From: Clostridium sp.
GTDB taxonomy: Bacteria; Bacillota; Clostridia; Clostridiales; Clostridiaceae
NCBI GenBank assembly: GCA_030626065.1
Contig: DAOUPR010000002.1
Location: forward strand, 1-37,235
Reading direction: 5' to 3'
Length of the DNA stretch: 37,235 nucleotides
The notes beneath the pieces were generated by a model that was not told the DNA's origin, ran no database searches, and saw only the letters and a program-made list of their open reading frames with translations. Below, one piece after another: positions 7,914-16,154 of this stretch; within the stretch, counting starts at the first letter, position 1, and each line of letters begins with the position of its first letter. Position numbers and translations under genes: made by a program.

Positions 7914-8888
7914 ATGCTAAAAGAAATCATGATAAAAGTAGGAAAAGTTATCATAATAATTATTGGCATCTTAGCAATTATTTCTATAATAAGTTATAGC
8001 AATCATAGAATTAATATTAATAGAGAATCTGAATTATTTAAACCATTAGGGGAAATGGTTTCAGTAAATGGACATGATATGCAGGTTTATACTGAAGGAG
8101 AAGGCCTAGGAACATTAGTGTTTATGTCAGGAGGAGGGACTTGTTCTCCCACTTTAGATTTTAGAAGTCTTTATTCTAATTTAAGTGATGAATATTCTAT
8201 TGCTGTAGTAGAAAAAGCAGGATATGGGTTTAGTGAAGTGGTAGATACTCCTAGGGATATTGATTCAATATTAGAAGAAACAAGAGAAGCCTTAACATTA
8301 GCCGGAGTAGAAGCTCCATATATTTTATTTCCGCATTCAATGTCTGGCATTGAAGCATTATATTGGGCACAAAAATATCCTAATGAAATTGATGGTATTG
8401 TAGGATTAGACCCTGCTGTACCAGAAGATTATAAAAATTACCCAATGCCAAATAAAATTCTTTTAAGTCTTTCGGTATATGCAGCGAGAATTGGATTTAC
8501 AAGATTTATTCCATCAGTATGTAATAGCTCATCTGCAATCAAAGATGGAACATTGACTGATGATGAAAAAGATATTTATAGAGCAGTTTTTTATAAAAGA
8601 ACAGCTTCTAAAACAATGATTAAAGAACTAGATTCAATTAAAGAAAGTGCATATAAAGTTAGTGACTTGAATATACCTCAAGTACCTATGCTGTTTTTCA
8701 TTTCCAATGGAAATGGTACAGGCACTGATAAAAAAGAGTGGCAAGACAATGCCAAACAATTTATTGATAGTGTACCTAAAGGTCAATATGTTTCATTAGA
8801 TAGTAATCATTATGTTCATAATTATAGGTATGATGAGATTGCATTGAAAAGTAAAGAATTTATAAACGAGATATTAAAAGAAGAATAA
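7914..8888 (+). CDS. Membrane-anchored alpha/beta hydrolase
   Basis: About 324 residues. An N-terminal transmembrane helix (about residues 8-28) is followed by an alpha/beta-hydrolase domain: oxyanion region VFMSGGGTCSPTLDF, nucleophile elbow PHSMSG (the serine of HSM sits where GHSxG is usual), an acid in GLDPAVPEDY and a C-terminal histidine in DSNHYVHNY. The anchor suggests the catalytic domain is displayed outside the cytoplasmic membrane. The glycine normally preceding the nucleophile motif is replaced (FPHS rather than GHS), so activity should not be assumed. The start has an AGAAAGGTGG ribosome site and TATAAT 30 bases upstream. Substrate unknown. The next gene begins 59 bases on. Confidence 0.8.
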   Translation: MLKEIMIKVGKVIIIIIGILAIISIISYSNHRININRESELFKPLGEMVSVNGHDMQVYTEGEGLGTLVFMSGGGTCSPTLDFRSLYSNLSDEYSIAVVEKAGYGFSEVVDTPRDIDSILEETREALTLAGVEAPYILFPHSMSGIEALYWAQKYPNEIDGIVGLDPAVPEDYKNYPMPNKILLSLSVYAARIGFTRFIPSVCNSSSAIKDGTLTDDEKDIYRAVFYKRTASKTMIKELDSIKESAYKVSDLNIPQVPMLFFISNGNGTGTDKKEWQDNAKQFIDSVPKGQYVSLDSNHYVHNYRYDEIALKSKEFINEILKEE

Positions 8889-8947
8889 CTTTAAAAAAGT
8901 AGAATATGAAATGTCAGGAATACCTTGGGTTATAGGAGGAAAACATT

Positions 8948-9790
8948 ATGAAATTTATTATAACAGGTAGTGGAGGATGCGTAGCTCTTCCTAAACCATT
9001 ATGTAAATGTAGAGTTTGTACAGAGGCTAGAGAAAAAGGTAAGCCATATTCAAGATTTGGGTGTAGTTTGTTTTTAGAAGATATAAATCTATTAGTAGAT
9101 ACACCTGAAGATATTGTGCATGCATTAAATTCTTTTGATATTAATGAAATTGATTCAGTAGTCTTTAGCCATATGGACCCGGACCATGTGCTTGGTATGA
9201 GGGTTTTTGAACATTTGAGACTCAATTGGTTCGAAATAGGAGAAGGGAAAGAATGTACAAACCCTATAAATGTGTATGCAATGGATCACGTTATGGAAGA
9301 TTTAAATTTATTACGCTCAAAATATGGCTCGTACTTTGATTATTATGAAAACATTAGAAACTTAATAAAAAGAATAAAGGTAAAAGATTGCATTTACATA
9401 GAAAATATAAAAATTACATTTGTAAAAGCAGGAATTGCAACAGTGTTTGTATTTGAGCAAGGAGATAAAAAAGTTATATATGCTCCTTGTGATGTTAAGC
9501 CATTCCCAGAAAATGATATATTTGAAGGGGCAGATATTATGGTTATTGGAAATACTGTTGTAGGAGATGTATTAAAAGATGGATATATTTTAAAAGCAGA
9601 CAATAGTATTAATGATGAGTTGTTTAATATGAATGAGATTGAGGAATTAAAAAATAAATATAGTATCAAAAGAGTGATTATCACACATCTAGAAGAAGAT
9701 TGGGGTAAATCCTACGATGATTATTTAGAGCTACAGAAGGAATATACGGATATTATTTTTGCATATGATGGAATGAGTTTTGAGGTGTAG
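8948..9790 (+). CDS. PhnP-like metallo-beta-lactamase-fold hydrolase
   Basis: About 280 residues. The protein starts with MKFIITGSGGCVALPKPLCK and a CKCRVC cysteine cluster, as in the PhnP phosphodiesterase branch of the MBL superfamily, followed by SRFGCSLFLED. The metal motif is SHMDPDHVLG, fitting HxDxDH of the PhnP type rather than HxHxDH. Later ligands are plausible in YAPCDVKPFP (Asp) and ITHLEEDW (His). A phosphodiesterase on a small cyclic phosphate or nucleotide is the likely activity. A perfect AGGAGG precedes the ATG. No phn (C-P lyase) genes are nearby, so a role in phosphonate metabolism is not supported by context. Confidence 0.82.
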   Translation: MKFIITGSGGCVALPKPLCKCRVCTEAREKGKPYSRFGCSLFLEDINLLVDTPEDIVHALNSFDINEIDSVVFSHMDPDHVLGMRVFEHLRLNWFEIGEGKECTNPINVYAMDHVMEDLNLLRSKYGSYFDYYENIRNLIKRIKVKDCIYIENIKITFVKAGIATVFVFEQGDKKVIYAPCDVKPFPENDIFEGADIMVIGNTVVGDVLKDGYILKADNSINDELFNMNEIEELKNKYSIKRVIITHLEEDWGKSYDDYLELQKEYTDIIFAYDGMSFEV

Positions 9791-9848
9791 TTTTGATTGA
9801 TTCTATGTAATTAATTTTAATTAAGACAAACTATAAGGAGTCTGCAAA

Positions 9849-10481
9849 ATGTCAGAATACATGTTGATGAATATAAATGATATTCAACCAAGTCAGTTAT
9901 ATATAAATGCTCAAAAACTTCAGGATGTTTTAAAATGGTTTAATCCAGAAGATTGTGATAGCTACGACCCTATCCCAATAAAAAAATTGAATGGTAAAAT
10001 AATATTTACTGATGGACATACAAGAGCTTATGCTACATATCTAAAAGGAATAGAGAAAATCAAAGTCTATTGGGATGAAGATGTATTAGATTGGAATGCA
10101 TATCAAATTTGTGTTGATTGGTGTAATGATGAAGGCATAAAGTGGATTAAAGATTTGGAAAGTAGGGTAATAAACAATTCTGAATATGAGGTTTTATGGT
10201 TAGAAAGATGCAAAAATATGCATAAAAAATTATGTTCAATGAAAGAGATAAACAGAAATGATATGAAAATCATAATCAGAGAGGCTGTTAAAGAAGATGC
10301 TAAATTATTAATAGAATATCTTAATACAATTGGTGGAGAATCAGATTTTTTAACTTTTGGAATAGGCGAGTTTGGGAAAAGTGTTGAACAAGAAGAACAA
10401 TTTATCACTAATGTATCAAATGAGGGAAATACTTTATTTATTATAGCTGAAATTAACATGAATACATTTAAGAAAAAGTAA
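9849..10481 (+). CDS. ParB/sulfiredoxin-like domain protein with a truncated GNAT domain
   Basis: Residues 1-130 resemble the ParB-N/Srx-like fold: MNINDIQPSQLYI, PIKKLNGKIIFTDGHTRAYA, then a helical part with VDWCNDEGIKWIKDL. From about residue 140 a GNAT acetyltransferase begins (IIIREAVKEDAKLLIEYLN, GEFGKSVEQEEQFI, NTLFIIAEIN) but the protein stops at residue 210, before the acetyl-CoA binding loop and the strands that follow it. No frame downstream continues the GNAT sequence. It is therefore probably a two-domain protein shortened by a deletion, with the last residues MNTFKKK picked up after the break. The N-terminal part may still function. The start has a good AAGGAG. It lies between the PhnP-like and flavodoxin genes in one direction. 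Confidence 0.65.
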   Translation: MSEYMLMNINDIQPSQLYINAQKLQDVLKWFNPEDCDSYDPIPIKKLNGKIIFTDGHTRAYATYLKGIEKIKVYWDEDVLDWNAYQICVDWCNDEGIKWIKDLESRVINNSEYEVLWLERCKNMHKKLCSMKEINRNDMKIIIREAVKEDAKLLIEYLNTIGGESDFLTFGIGEFGKSVEQEEQFITNVSNEGNTLFIIAEINMNTFKKK

Positions 10482-10509
10482 TTTTATAAAAATTTAAAGG
10501 GGTGAAAAT

Positions 10510-11031
10510 ATGAAAACTGTTGTTATTTATAAGTCAAAAACAGGATTTACAAAAAAATATGCAGAATGGATTGCAGATGAGCTATCCGCTGATATTTTTG
10601 ATGTTTCAGATGTAAAGGTGAATAGCATTGCAACTTATGATACTGTAATTTATGGAGGAAGCTTACATGCTGTTGGTATTAATGGAGTAAAATTTATAAC
10701 ACAAAATTTTGACAAGCTTAAAGATAAGAAGATTGTTGTTTTTGCAACAGGAGCTTCCCCGTGGAGAGAAGAAGTGATAAAAGAAGTAAAAAGTAATAAT
10801 TTTACTTTAGAACAGCAAAAACATATAGAGTTTTTTTATCTTCGAGGTGGGTTTAATTATAGTAAATTAGGGCCTGTTGATAAATTATTAATGACATTAT
10901 TAAAGTGGAAATTGAAGAATAAAAAAGAATTGACTCCTGATGAGAAAGGCATGCTTTCAAGTTATGATAATCCGTTAGATTTTACAAAAAAGAAAAATAT
11001 AGATGAGCTAATTAATTATGTAAATAATTAA
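10510..11031 (+). CDS. Flavodoxin-domain protein
   Basis: About 173 residues. The N-terminus VVIYKSKTGFTKKYAEWIADEL has the flavodoxin FMN-phosphate loop (SKTGFT), followed by YDTVIYGGSLHAVGINGVKFI and IVVFATGASPWREE, which line the flavin. The family includes the HemG-like and 'flavodoxin domain' electron carriers of clostridia. It is cytoplasmic and probably donates electrons to an unidentified partner. The C-terminal third (FFYLRGGFNYSKLGPVDKLLMTLL) is typical of the HemG-like subgroup, but no heme biosynthesis genes are nearby, so protoporphyrinogen oxidase activity is not supported. The ribosome site is AAAGGGGTG, and the gene starts 28 bases after the preceding stop. Confidence 0.8.
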   Translation: MKTVVIYKSKTGFTKKYAEWIADELSADIFDVSDVKVNSIATYDTVIYGGSLHAVGINGVKFITQNFDKLKDKKIVVFATGASPWREEVIKEVKSNNFTLEQQKHIEFFYLRGGFNYSKLGPVDKLLMTLLKWKLKNKKELTPDEKGMLSSYDNPLDFTKKKNIDELINYVNN

Positions 11032-11053
11032 TTGATGGTTGTGAGGTATAGAT

Positions 11054-11515
11054 ATGGTGAAAGTAAATTTTTATAATCTTAATTCAATAGAAGACAGTAA
11101 ACTATTATTTGCTGTTATTATGGCAAAATATAAAGATAAATGGGTATTTGTAAGACATGAAAAAAGAAATACTTGGGAAATACCAGGTGGACATAGAGAG
11201 GAAAATGAAAATATTAATGTAACAGCTTCAAGAGAATTAGTTGAGGAGACTGGAGCTAAGAATTTTAAAATTACCCCTGTGTGTATTTATTCTGTTGAGG
11301 CAGAAGAAGGTGAATCATTTGGTGGATTATTTTGTGCTGAAATAGACTCCTTTGAAGAGCTTCCTGACTATGAAATAGAGGAAACAAAGCTACTTGAAAA
11401 ATTACCTAAAAATCTAACATATCCTTTAATTCAGCCAGATTTATTTTATAAAGTTGAAGAGTGGTTACTCAAAAAGTTGGTAGAAAAGGAGACAGAAATA
11501 ATATCATATCAGTAA
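11054..11515 (+). CDS. Nudix hydrolase
   Basis: About 153 residues with a complete Nudix box, GHREENENINVTASRELVEETGA, matching GX5EX7REUXEEXGU. It would hydrolyse a nucleoside-diphosphate-linked substrate with Mg2+. VRHEKRNTWEIPGG ahead of the box is the usual lead-in. Ribosome site GAGGT. The gene starts 22 bases after the flavodoxin stop and is probably cotranscribed with it. Substrate not predictable. Confidence 0.88.
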   Translation: MVKVNFYNLNSIEDSKLLFAVIMAKYKDKWVFVRHEKRNTWEIPGGHREENENINVTASRELVEETGAKNFKITPVCIYSVEAEEGESFGGLFCAEIDSFEELPDYEIEETKLLEKLPKNLTYPLIQPDLFYKVEEWLLKKLVEKETEIISYQ

Positions 11516-11547
11516 AAGAAAGTCCACAACATTTAGAAGGAGTTAGT

Positions 11548-11994
11548 ATAAAAATTAACGAATCAGATAACATTAATGGAAGAAATTCAGGAGTTAAAAA
11601 ACAGATACTTATAACTCAAATATTAAGTATTATATTTGCTATTATTGGAAATCTACATATGAGATTAATAATAGTTCATGATTTTTTATTTACTAATTTT
11701 GTATTGCTAAATTTAATCATTATTTCATTAACAATACTTTATACAATAGCAATAAGATTTTCTTTAAAAGGAAGTTGGAAAAATGTATTATTGATTTCAA
11801 TTCCTTATGTAGTATACTGGCTTTTGGCTTTAGCGTATGGAAGTAAACTTTTCCCTATAAATACGGATCCAAATGACTATGGGGTAGGACTTATAGGGGT
11901 ATTAGTAAGTATGTATCAATGGATAAGTGTAATTATAGCTAGTTTAATTGGAACATACATAAATAAGATAAGATATAATCTTAAGAATAATTGA
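11548..11994 (+). CDS. Small four-helix membrane protein, function unknown
   Basis: About 148 residues with four predicted membrane segments (starting near ILITQILSIIF, FVLLNLIIISLTILY, VLLISIPYVVYWLLAL and LIGVLVSMYQWISVIIASL). I do not recognise a family. The start is uncertain. The frame opens upstream inside the Nudix gene (GTG at 11461, no ribosome site). The best ribosome site, AGAAGGAG at 11535-11542, is five bases from an in-frame ATA at 11548. This suggests either an ATA start or a former ATG. It lies downstream of the Nudix gene and may be in its operon. Confidence 0.5.
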   Translation: MKINESDNINGRNSGVKKQILITQILSIIFAIIGNLHMRLIIVHDFLFTNFVLLNLIIISLTILYTIAIRFSLKGSWKNVLLISIPYVVYWLLALAYGSKLFPINTDPNDYGVGLIGVLVSMYQWISVIIASLIGTYINKIRYNLKNN

Positions 11995-12095
11995 TCTGTT
12001 GCAAATTATTATTTTAAATAATGTAATCTATTAAACAATAGTTTAAGTATCAACACTATTCTAAAACATTGGGTAGTTCACAAGGGGATAAGTAG

Positions 12096-12356
12096 ATGGA
12101 TAACCGAGACAAGCAACAGCAATTTCAAAATGCACTAACATATAGAAAAATAGGATTTTTTGTTTGGTTTATAGCTATCATTCCTATGACAATTATTCAA
12201 GGTACTTTAAAATATATAGTTACAGTAATAATATGTGCCATAGCAATCTATTTTGAACGTAAGTATAAATGCCCATATTGTGGGAAGGTATTCAATCCAA
12301 GAATAAAACCTAGAGAACTAACCTATTGCCCTGAGTGTAGCAAAAAACTGCAATAA
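12096..12356 (+). CDS. Small membrane protein with C-terminal zinc ribbon
   Basis: An 86-residue protein: a polar N-terminus (MDNRDKQQQFQNALTYRKIG), two adjacent membrane helices (about residues 20-50), then a zinc ribbon CPYCGKVFNPR...LTYCPECSKKL with two CxxC pairs. Such membrane-tethered ribbons are frequent in Firmicutes without known role. AAGGGG lies upstream of the ATG. The stop codon is embedded in the terminator stem that follows. Confidence 0.7.
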   Translation: MDNRDKQQQFQNALTYRKIGFFVWFIAIIPMTIIQGTLKYIVTVIICAIAIYFERKYKCPYCGKVFNPRIKPRELTYCPECSKKLQ

Positions 12357-12381
12357 AAAGTTGTCCTTTTTATTGCAGTTT
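12345..12381 (+). terminator. Intrinsic terminator overlapping the end of the zinc-ribbon gene
   Basis: A perfect 16-bp stem (12345-12360 with 12366-12381) around a five-base loop. The upstream arm contains the last codons and the TAA stop at 12354-12356; the downstream arm has a run of T at 12367-12371. It ends the plus-strand run that starts near 7.9 kb and may also serve the convergent dehydrogenase gene. Confidence 0.8.
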
Positions 12382-12399
12382 CGGTTTTGATCTTATAGA

Positions 12400-12455
12400 T
12401 TATAGATTTTCTGACGAAAGGAAGAAAATCATCCTTAATTGTGCATTGTGCATTC
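12400..12455. repeat. Heptamer-hairpin intergenic repeat, copy 4 (short)
   Basis: The core hairpin GATTTTCT (12405-12412) with AGAAAATC (12423-12430) is followed by ATCCTTAATTG and two inverted end units (TGCATTG TGCATTC). The left-hand heptamers are missing, so it is a half element next to the dehydrogenase 3' end. Confidence 0.7.
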
Positions 12456-12478
12456 GCCTTTAAAGTTATGCATTGGTT

Positions 12479-13432
12479 TTAAATCATCCTATTCTCCGGT
12501 TTTCCATTCTCAAAAGCTTCAATATTATTAAATACCATTTCAGCTCTTCTAAAAATTGATTCATCAGTTGCAAAAGCTACGTGTGGAGCAACTAATGTAT
12601 TTTTTGAGTTTAATAGTGGATGATCTTCTGGAATTGATGGTTCCATTTCAAATACATCTATTCCAGCTCCGGCAATTTTACCAGCGTTTAAAGCATCAGC
12701 AAGAGCGGCACTATCTACAACAGCTCCTCTAGCTACATTGATTAAAATTGATGATGACTTCATTAGAGCTATATTTTTTTTATTTATAAGTAATTTAGTT
12801 TGAGGTGTAAGTGGTGTATGTAGAGAAACAATATCACTTTTACTCATTAATTCTTCTAGAGATACATATTCCATACCTAGTTTTTTAGCTTCTTCTTTTT
12901 CTGTTCTGCTATATCCAAGCAAATTACATCCAAATGCTTTTGCAATCTCTGCAACTCTTATTCCAATAGCACCTGTACCGACTATTCCAACAGTTTTTCC
13001 GAATAATTCATTACCAACTAATCCAGCTCTAGTTTTTCCATCTCGTGTAGCTTTATCACAAGGTGTAATATTTCTTAAAACTGATAACATAAGTCCGTAA
13101 GTTAGTTCAGCTACTGAATGTGTACAATATCCAGCTGCATTGCTTATAGTAACCTCTTTTTTCTTGCAAGCATCAATATCTACATGATCGATTCCTACAA
13201 AAGCAACTGAAATAAGTTTTAAATTCTTACTGGCGTTGATAATATCAGCGTCTAATGGAGAGTTGGCAATGATAAATACATCTGCTCCTTTAGCTAGGGC
13301 CATTTTTTTTTCTTTACTTTCAATTTTTTCATAACAAGGTACAAATTCATAACCTTTGTTTATAAATGGTTTGGCAAGTGTTTCTACCTCTTCTTTACTG
13401 ATTCCTAGAGGTTCAAGCATAACTATTTTCAT
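12479..13432 (-). CDS. D-isomer-specific 2-hydroxyacid dehydrogenase
   Basis: About 317 residues with the family layout: substrate domain, Rossmann fold with GKTVGIVGTGAIGIRVAEIA (GxGxxG), and catalytic Arg in NVARGAVVD, Glu in FEMEPSIPEDHPL and His in VAPHVAFAT. It would interconvert a 2-oxoacid and a D-2-hydroxyacid with NAD(H). Glycerate/phosphoglycerate-like or D-lactate-like substrates are all possible. The ATG at 13432 has AAGGAG nine bases upstream; a GTG at 13441 lies too close to that site. The gene is divergent from an IclR-regulator remnant and an old-yellow-enzyme gene, which may have formed one regulated catabolic locus. Confidence 0.9.
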   Translation of the reverse strand: MKIVMLEPLGISKEEVETLAKPFINKGYEFVPCYEKIESKEKKMALAKGADVFIIANSPLDADIINASKNLKLISVAFVGIDHVDIDACKKKEVTISNAAGYCTHSVAELTYGLMLSVLRNITPCDKATRDGKTRAGLVGNELFGKTVGIVGTGAIGIRVAEIAKAFGCNLLGYSRTEKEEAKKLGMEYVSLEELMSKSDIVSLHTPLTPQTKLLINKKNIALMKSSSILINVARGAVVDSAALADALNAGKIAGAGIDVFEMEPSIPEDHPLLNSKNTLVAPHVAFATDESIFRRAEMVFNNIEAFENGKPENRMI

Positions 13433-13557
13433 GATATACACTCCTTATAAATTTCACTATGTGAAATTAGATTCTACTATTATATGTTAAGAATACCATT
13501 GTGATAAAATGCTTGTCAACTAATGCTGATATCAGGTATTAATTGATTAGTTTTCTG

Positions 13558-13770
13558 TATTATGGTAAACTCGTTATAAATAATGAAGAATGTTAAATGG
13601 GTGCTAAGTGTGTAGCAGCACCTTTAAAAGATTACAATGGTAAAATTGTAGGGTGTATTAGTGTAACAGGTCCTTCTAAAAGAATGAACAAAGATAGGAT
13701 ATTAAAAATAAGTAACATTGTAAAAGAAAAAGCAGTACAAATTTCTAAATTATTGGGGTATGTAGATTGA
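13558..13770 (+). pseudogene. C-terminal remnant of an IclR-family transcriptional regulator
   Basis: Translation gives the end of an IclR effector domain: NNEEC-stop-MGAKCVAAPL, DYNGKIVGCISVTGPSKRM, and a final helix ending QISKLLGYVD. The typical family wording is 'EE...GxxCIAAPI.D..G.VVAAISVSGP', so the match is clear. The helix-turn-helix and most of the effector domain are gone, and a TAA at 13594-13596 interrupts the residual frame where the family usually has an acidic residue. The remnant stops just before the old-yellow-enzyme gene and faces the 2-hydroxyacid dehydrogenase. It probably once controlled one or both. Confidence 0.75.
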
Positions 13771-13789
13771 TTTTGAAAGGATGATGAAT

Positions 13790-14842
13790 ATGAAGAAACT
13801 ATCTCTATTTGATAAAACAAAAATTAATAATATGGAACTTAAAAATAGATTTATAAGGTCTGCTACTTGGATGAATATGGCAGATGATAAAGGGCATTTA
13901 ACAGAAAAATTATTTAGTGTATATGAAGATTTGGCGAAAGGTGGAGTAGGGTTAATAATTACAGGTTATGCTTATGTAATGGAAGAAGAAAAACCTAATG
14001 CAGGAATGCTTGGGATTTATGAGGATAGTTTTATTGAGGAATATAAAAAACTCACTGAAATGGTACATAGTTATGGAAGTAAAATAATGCTTCAAATTGT
14101 TTATGGAGGTTCTTCAACAAGGTATAAGACTGAAGAAAGAATAATTTGGGGCATGTCTTCTGTAAAAAACAAGAATACAGGAGTTATCCCTAAGGAAATC
14201 ACTAAAGAGGAAATAAAAAAATTAATTAAGTCTTTTGGAAATGCAGCTGGAAGAGCAAAAGCTGCGGGTTTTGATGCTGTGGAAATTCATGGTGCTCATG
14301 GATATTTTCTATCTCAAACATTAAGTCCATATTATAATAGAAGAAAAGATGAATATGGTGGTAGTATAGAAAATAGAGGAAGAATGATATTAGAGGTTTA
14401 TGATGAAGTGAGAAATAGAGTAGGAAAAGAGTATGCTGTAACAATTAAGCTCAATTGTTCTGATTTTGACGAAGACGGCGCTACTTTTGAGGAGTGTAAG
14501 TACATAAGTAGCAAGCTGAAAGAATACGGATTAGATGCTATTGAAGTTAGTGGAGGAGCGTGGAGCGACAAAACTAAAGAAGAAGCTGTTTTCAAAGATT
14601 ATGCAGCAGAACTTGCTGAAAATCTTAATATTCCAATTATATTAGTAGGATTAAATAGAAGTCTTGAAAATATGGATTCAATATTAAATAATACGAAAAT
14701 AGAGTATTTATCAATGTGTAGACCATTTATTAGAGAACCTAACATTATAAATAGATGGCAATCTGGTGATTATACTAAAGCTAAATGTATATCTTGTGGT
14801 AAATGCTATTCAGAGGATGGCGTAAGATGTATTTTTAATTAA
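13790..14842 (+). CDS. NADH:flavin oxidoreductase (old yellow enzyme family)
   Basis: About 350 residues forming one FMN-binding TIM barrel: start MKKLSLFDKTKINNMELKNR, FIRSATWMNM, active-site and flavin segment FDAVEIHGAHGYFLSQTLSP, YNRRKDEYGGSIENRGR, and a C-terminal CISCGKCYSEDGVRC. The FAD/NAD and Fe-S domains of the larger 2,4-dienoyl-CoA reductase type are absent, so this is a stand-alone ene-reductase-like protein. The C-terminal cysteine cluster is like that seen after the barrel in clostridial homologues. ATG codons at 13781 and 13784 lie directly on the AAAGG ribosome site, so 13790 is preferred. Substrate unknown; the regulator remnant just upstream suggests loss of its former control. 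Confidence 0.87.
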   Translation: MKKLSLFDKTKINNMELKNRFIRSATWMNMADDKGHLTEKLFSVYEDLAKGGVGLIITGYAYVMEEEKPNAGMLGIYEDSFIEEYKKLTEMVHSYGSKIMLQIVYGGSSTRYKTEERIIWGMSSVKNKNTGVIPKEITKEEIKKLIKSFGNAAGRAKAAGFDAVEIHGAHGYFLSQTLSPYYNRRKDEYGGSIENRGRMILEVYDEVRNRVGKEYAVTIKLNCSDFDEDGATFEECKYISSKLKEYGLDAIEVSGGAWSDKTKEEAVFKDYAAELAENLNIPIILVGLNRSLENMDSILNNTKIEYLSMCRPFIREPNIINRWQSGDYTKAKCISCGKCYSEDGVRCIFN

Positions 14843-14873
14843 TATTTTAAAGGTTTTAATGTATTTGGGTTTA

Positions 14874-14903
14874 ACTGCACTTTGCACTCTGCAAACTGCA
14901 CAT
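14874..14903. repeat. End-unit fragment of the heptamer repeat, copy 5
   Basis: Four irregular heptamer-like units (CTGCACT, TTGCACT, CTGCAAA, CTGCACA) without a hairpin core, 30 bases ahead of the YbaK-like gene. Confidence 0.5.
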
Positions 14904-14931
14904 TATTTTTTAAAAGAAAGAGGGGATTAAT

Positions 14932-15393
14932 ATGAGTTTAGAAAGTGTTAAAAAGTATTTCACAGAAAACAATTTGGAATTGAGTGTTATCGAATTCAAA
15001 GAAAGTACAGCAACAGTAGATTTAGCAGCAGAGGCTTTAGGGGTAGAGCCAGGGCAAATTGCTAAAACTATGGCATTTAGATTGAAAGATAGAGATATTT
15101 TAATATTATCTAAAGGTGATGCGAGAATTGATAATAAAAAATATAAAGAATATTTTAAGAATAAGGCAAAAATGGTTAGTTTTGAAGATGTTGAAGAAGC
15201 TACTGGGCATCCAGTTGGAGGAGTTTGTCCTTTTGGATTAATAAAGCCATTAGGTATTTATTTAGACGAATCTTTAAAACAATATGAAATAGTATTTCCA
15301 GCAGGAGGTTCGCCAAATACTGCAGTGAAAATTGGAGTTGAAGAATTGGCCCAAATAACAGAAGGAGAATGGGTAAATCTTTGTAAGGAATAA
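14932..15393 (+). CDS. YbaK/EbsC-type aminoacyl-tRNA deacylase
   Basis: About 153 residues covering the whole YbaK/ProXp fold. Visible marks are VDLAAEALGVEPGQIAKT, a conserved lysine in ILSKGDARID, GHPVGGVCPFGL (the active-site glycine/proline loop), and FPAGGSPNTAVKI near the end. Members hydrolyse mischarged tRNAs such as Cys-tRNA-Pro or Ala-tRNA-Pro in trans. The AGAGGGG ribosome site precedes the ATG. It appears to be a single gene followed by a long hairpin. Confidence 0.9.
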   Translation: MSLESVKKYFTENNLELSVIEFKESTATVDLAAEALGVEPGQIAKTMAFRLKDRDILILSKGDARIDNKKYKEYFKNKAKMVSFEDVEEATGHPVGGVCPFGLIKPLGIYLDESLKQYEIVFPAGGSPNTAVKIGVEELAQITEGEWVNLCKE

Positions 15394-15477
15394 TTGAATA
15401 ATAATCTATTTGTTTAAGTTCTGATTATTAATTATGGAAAGACATAACTGTAAGGTATTCACTACGAAACTTAAAAT

Positions 15478-15527
15478 TTATACTTGTTCAAAATCACAAT
15501 GAATTGGTAGGTTTTGAACGAGTATAA
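15478..15527. terminator. Long hairpin between convergent genes
   Basis: A 16-bp stem with one G-T pair (15478-15493 with 15512-15527) and an 18-base loop lies between the convergent YbaK-like gene and the minus-strand anchored protein. Both flanks are A/T-rich; a role as a bidirectional transcription stop is likely. Confidence 0.55.
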
Positions 15528-15572
15528 GTTAATAATTTTATTGGTAAAAATATATACAAGCTACATATTTTT

Positions 15573-16154
15573 TTATTTTAAAATATATTTCAAAAATTTG
15601 ATGGCTATATCCTTATGGGTAGAAATATCAACAATTGCGATTACTTTACCTTCGGTATTATAATCAAGACTATCTAAAATAGTATTTTCGGGTAGTTTAA
15701 TTCCATATATATTTTTAGAATCAGTTAATGATTTTCCCACAAATTGAAGTTCTTTCGTTGATATAGAGTCTTTTTCTTTTGAAAGCTCCATAAAAGCTCC
15801 TTCCTCAGCATATGTATAAAAATCTCCTTCGTTTAATATTAGAACATCTATTGAACCAGTAGAAAATTTCACAGAAAATGCAGTTTGTATAGGAGGATTA
15901 ATGTCTTCATCATTAATGGAGTTTATTGAAATGATTTGTTTGTTAGTTAATTCTAATTCAGAGGCTAATTCTTCTTCTAAAGCAATAGTTTTTGTTTTTT
16001 CGGTATAGGCATTTAATAAATATGCTTGCAAAACTATCTCATCTTTGTTTAACATATCTATTATTAATGAACTTATAGCAAATACTGCAATTACACCTAT
16101 GATAGTTTTAGTTTTATTATAATACCAAAAGTTTTCTAGTTTTTTCTTATCCAT
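15573..16154 (-). CDS. Membrane-anchored extracytoplasmic protein, function unknown
   Basis: About 193 residues. A short cytoplasmic N-terminus (MDKKKLENFWYYNKTK) is followed by one transmembrane helix (about residues 18-37) and a roughly 155-residue outside domain. The N-terminal FWYYxK signature directly before the helix is a form I associate with clostridial anchored lipoprotein-like or solute-binding-like proteins, but no catalytic motif is visible. An ATG at 16163 overlaps the AAAGGA ribosome site, so 16154 is chosen. It is divergent from the bis-heme/FMN membrane protein gene. A functional link is possible but not shown. Confidence 0.65.
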   Translation of the reverse strand: MDKKKLENFWYYNKTKTIIGVIAVFAISSLIIDMLNKDEIVLQAYLLNAYTEKTKTIALEEELASELELTNKQIISINSINDEDINPPIQTAFSVKFSTGSIDVLILNEGDFYTYAEEGAFMELSKEKDSISTKELQFVGKSLTDSKNIYGIKLPENTILDSLDYNTEGKVIAIVDISTHKDIAIKFLKYILK

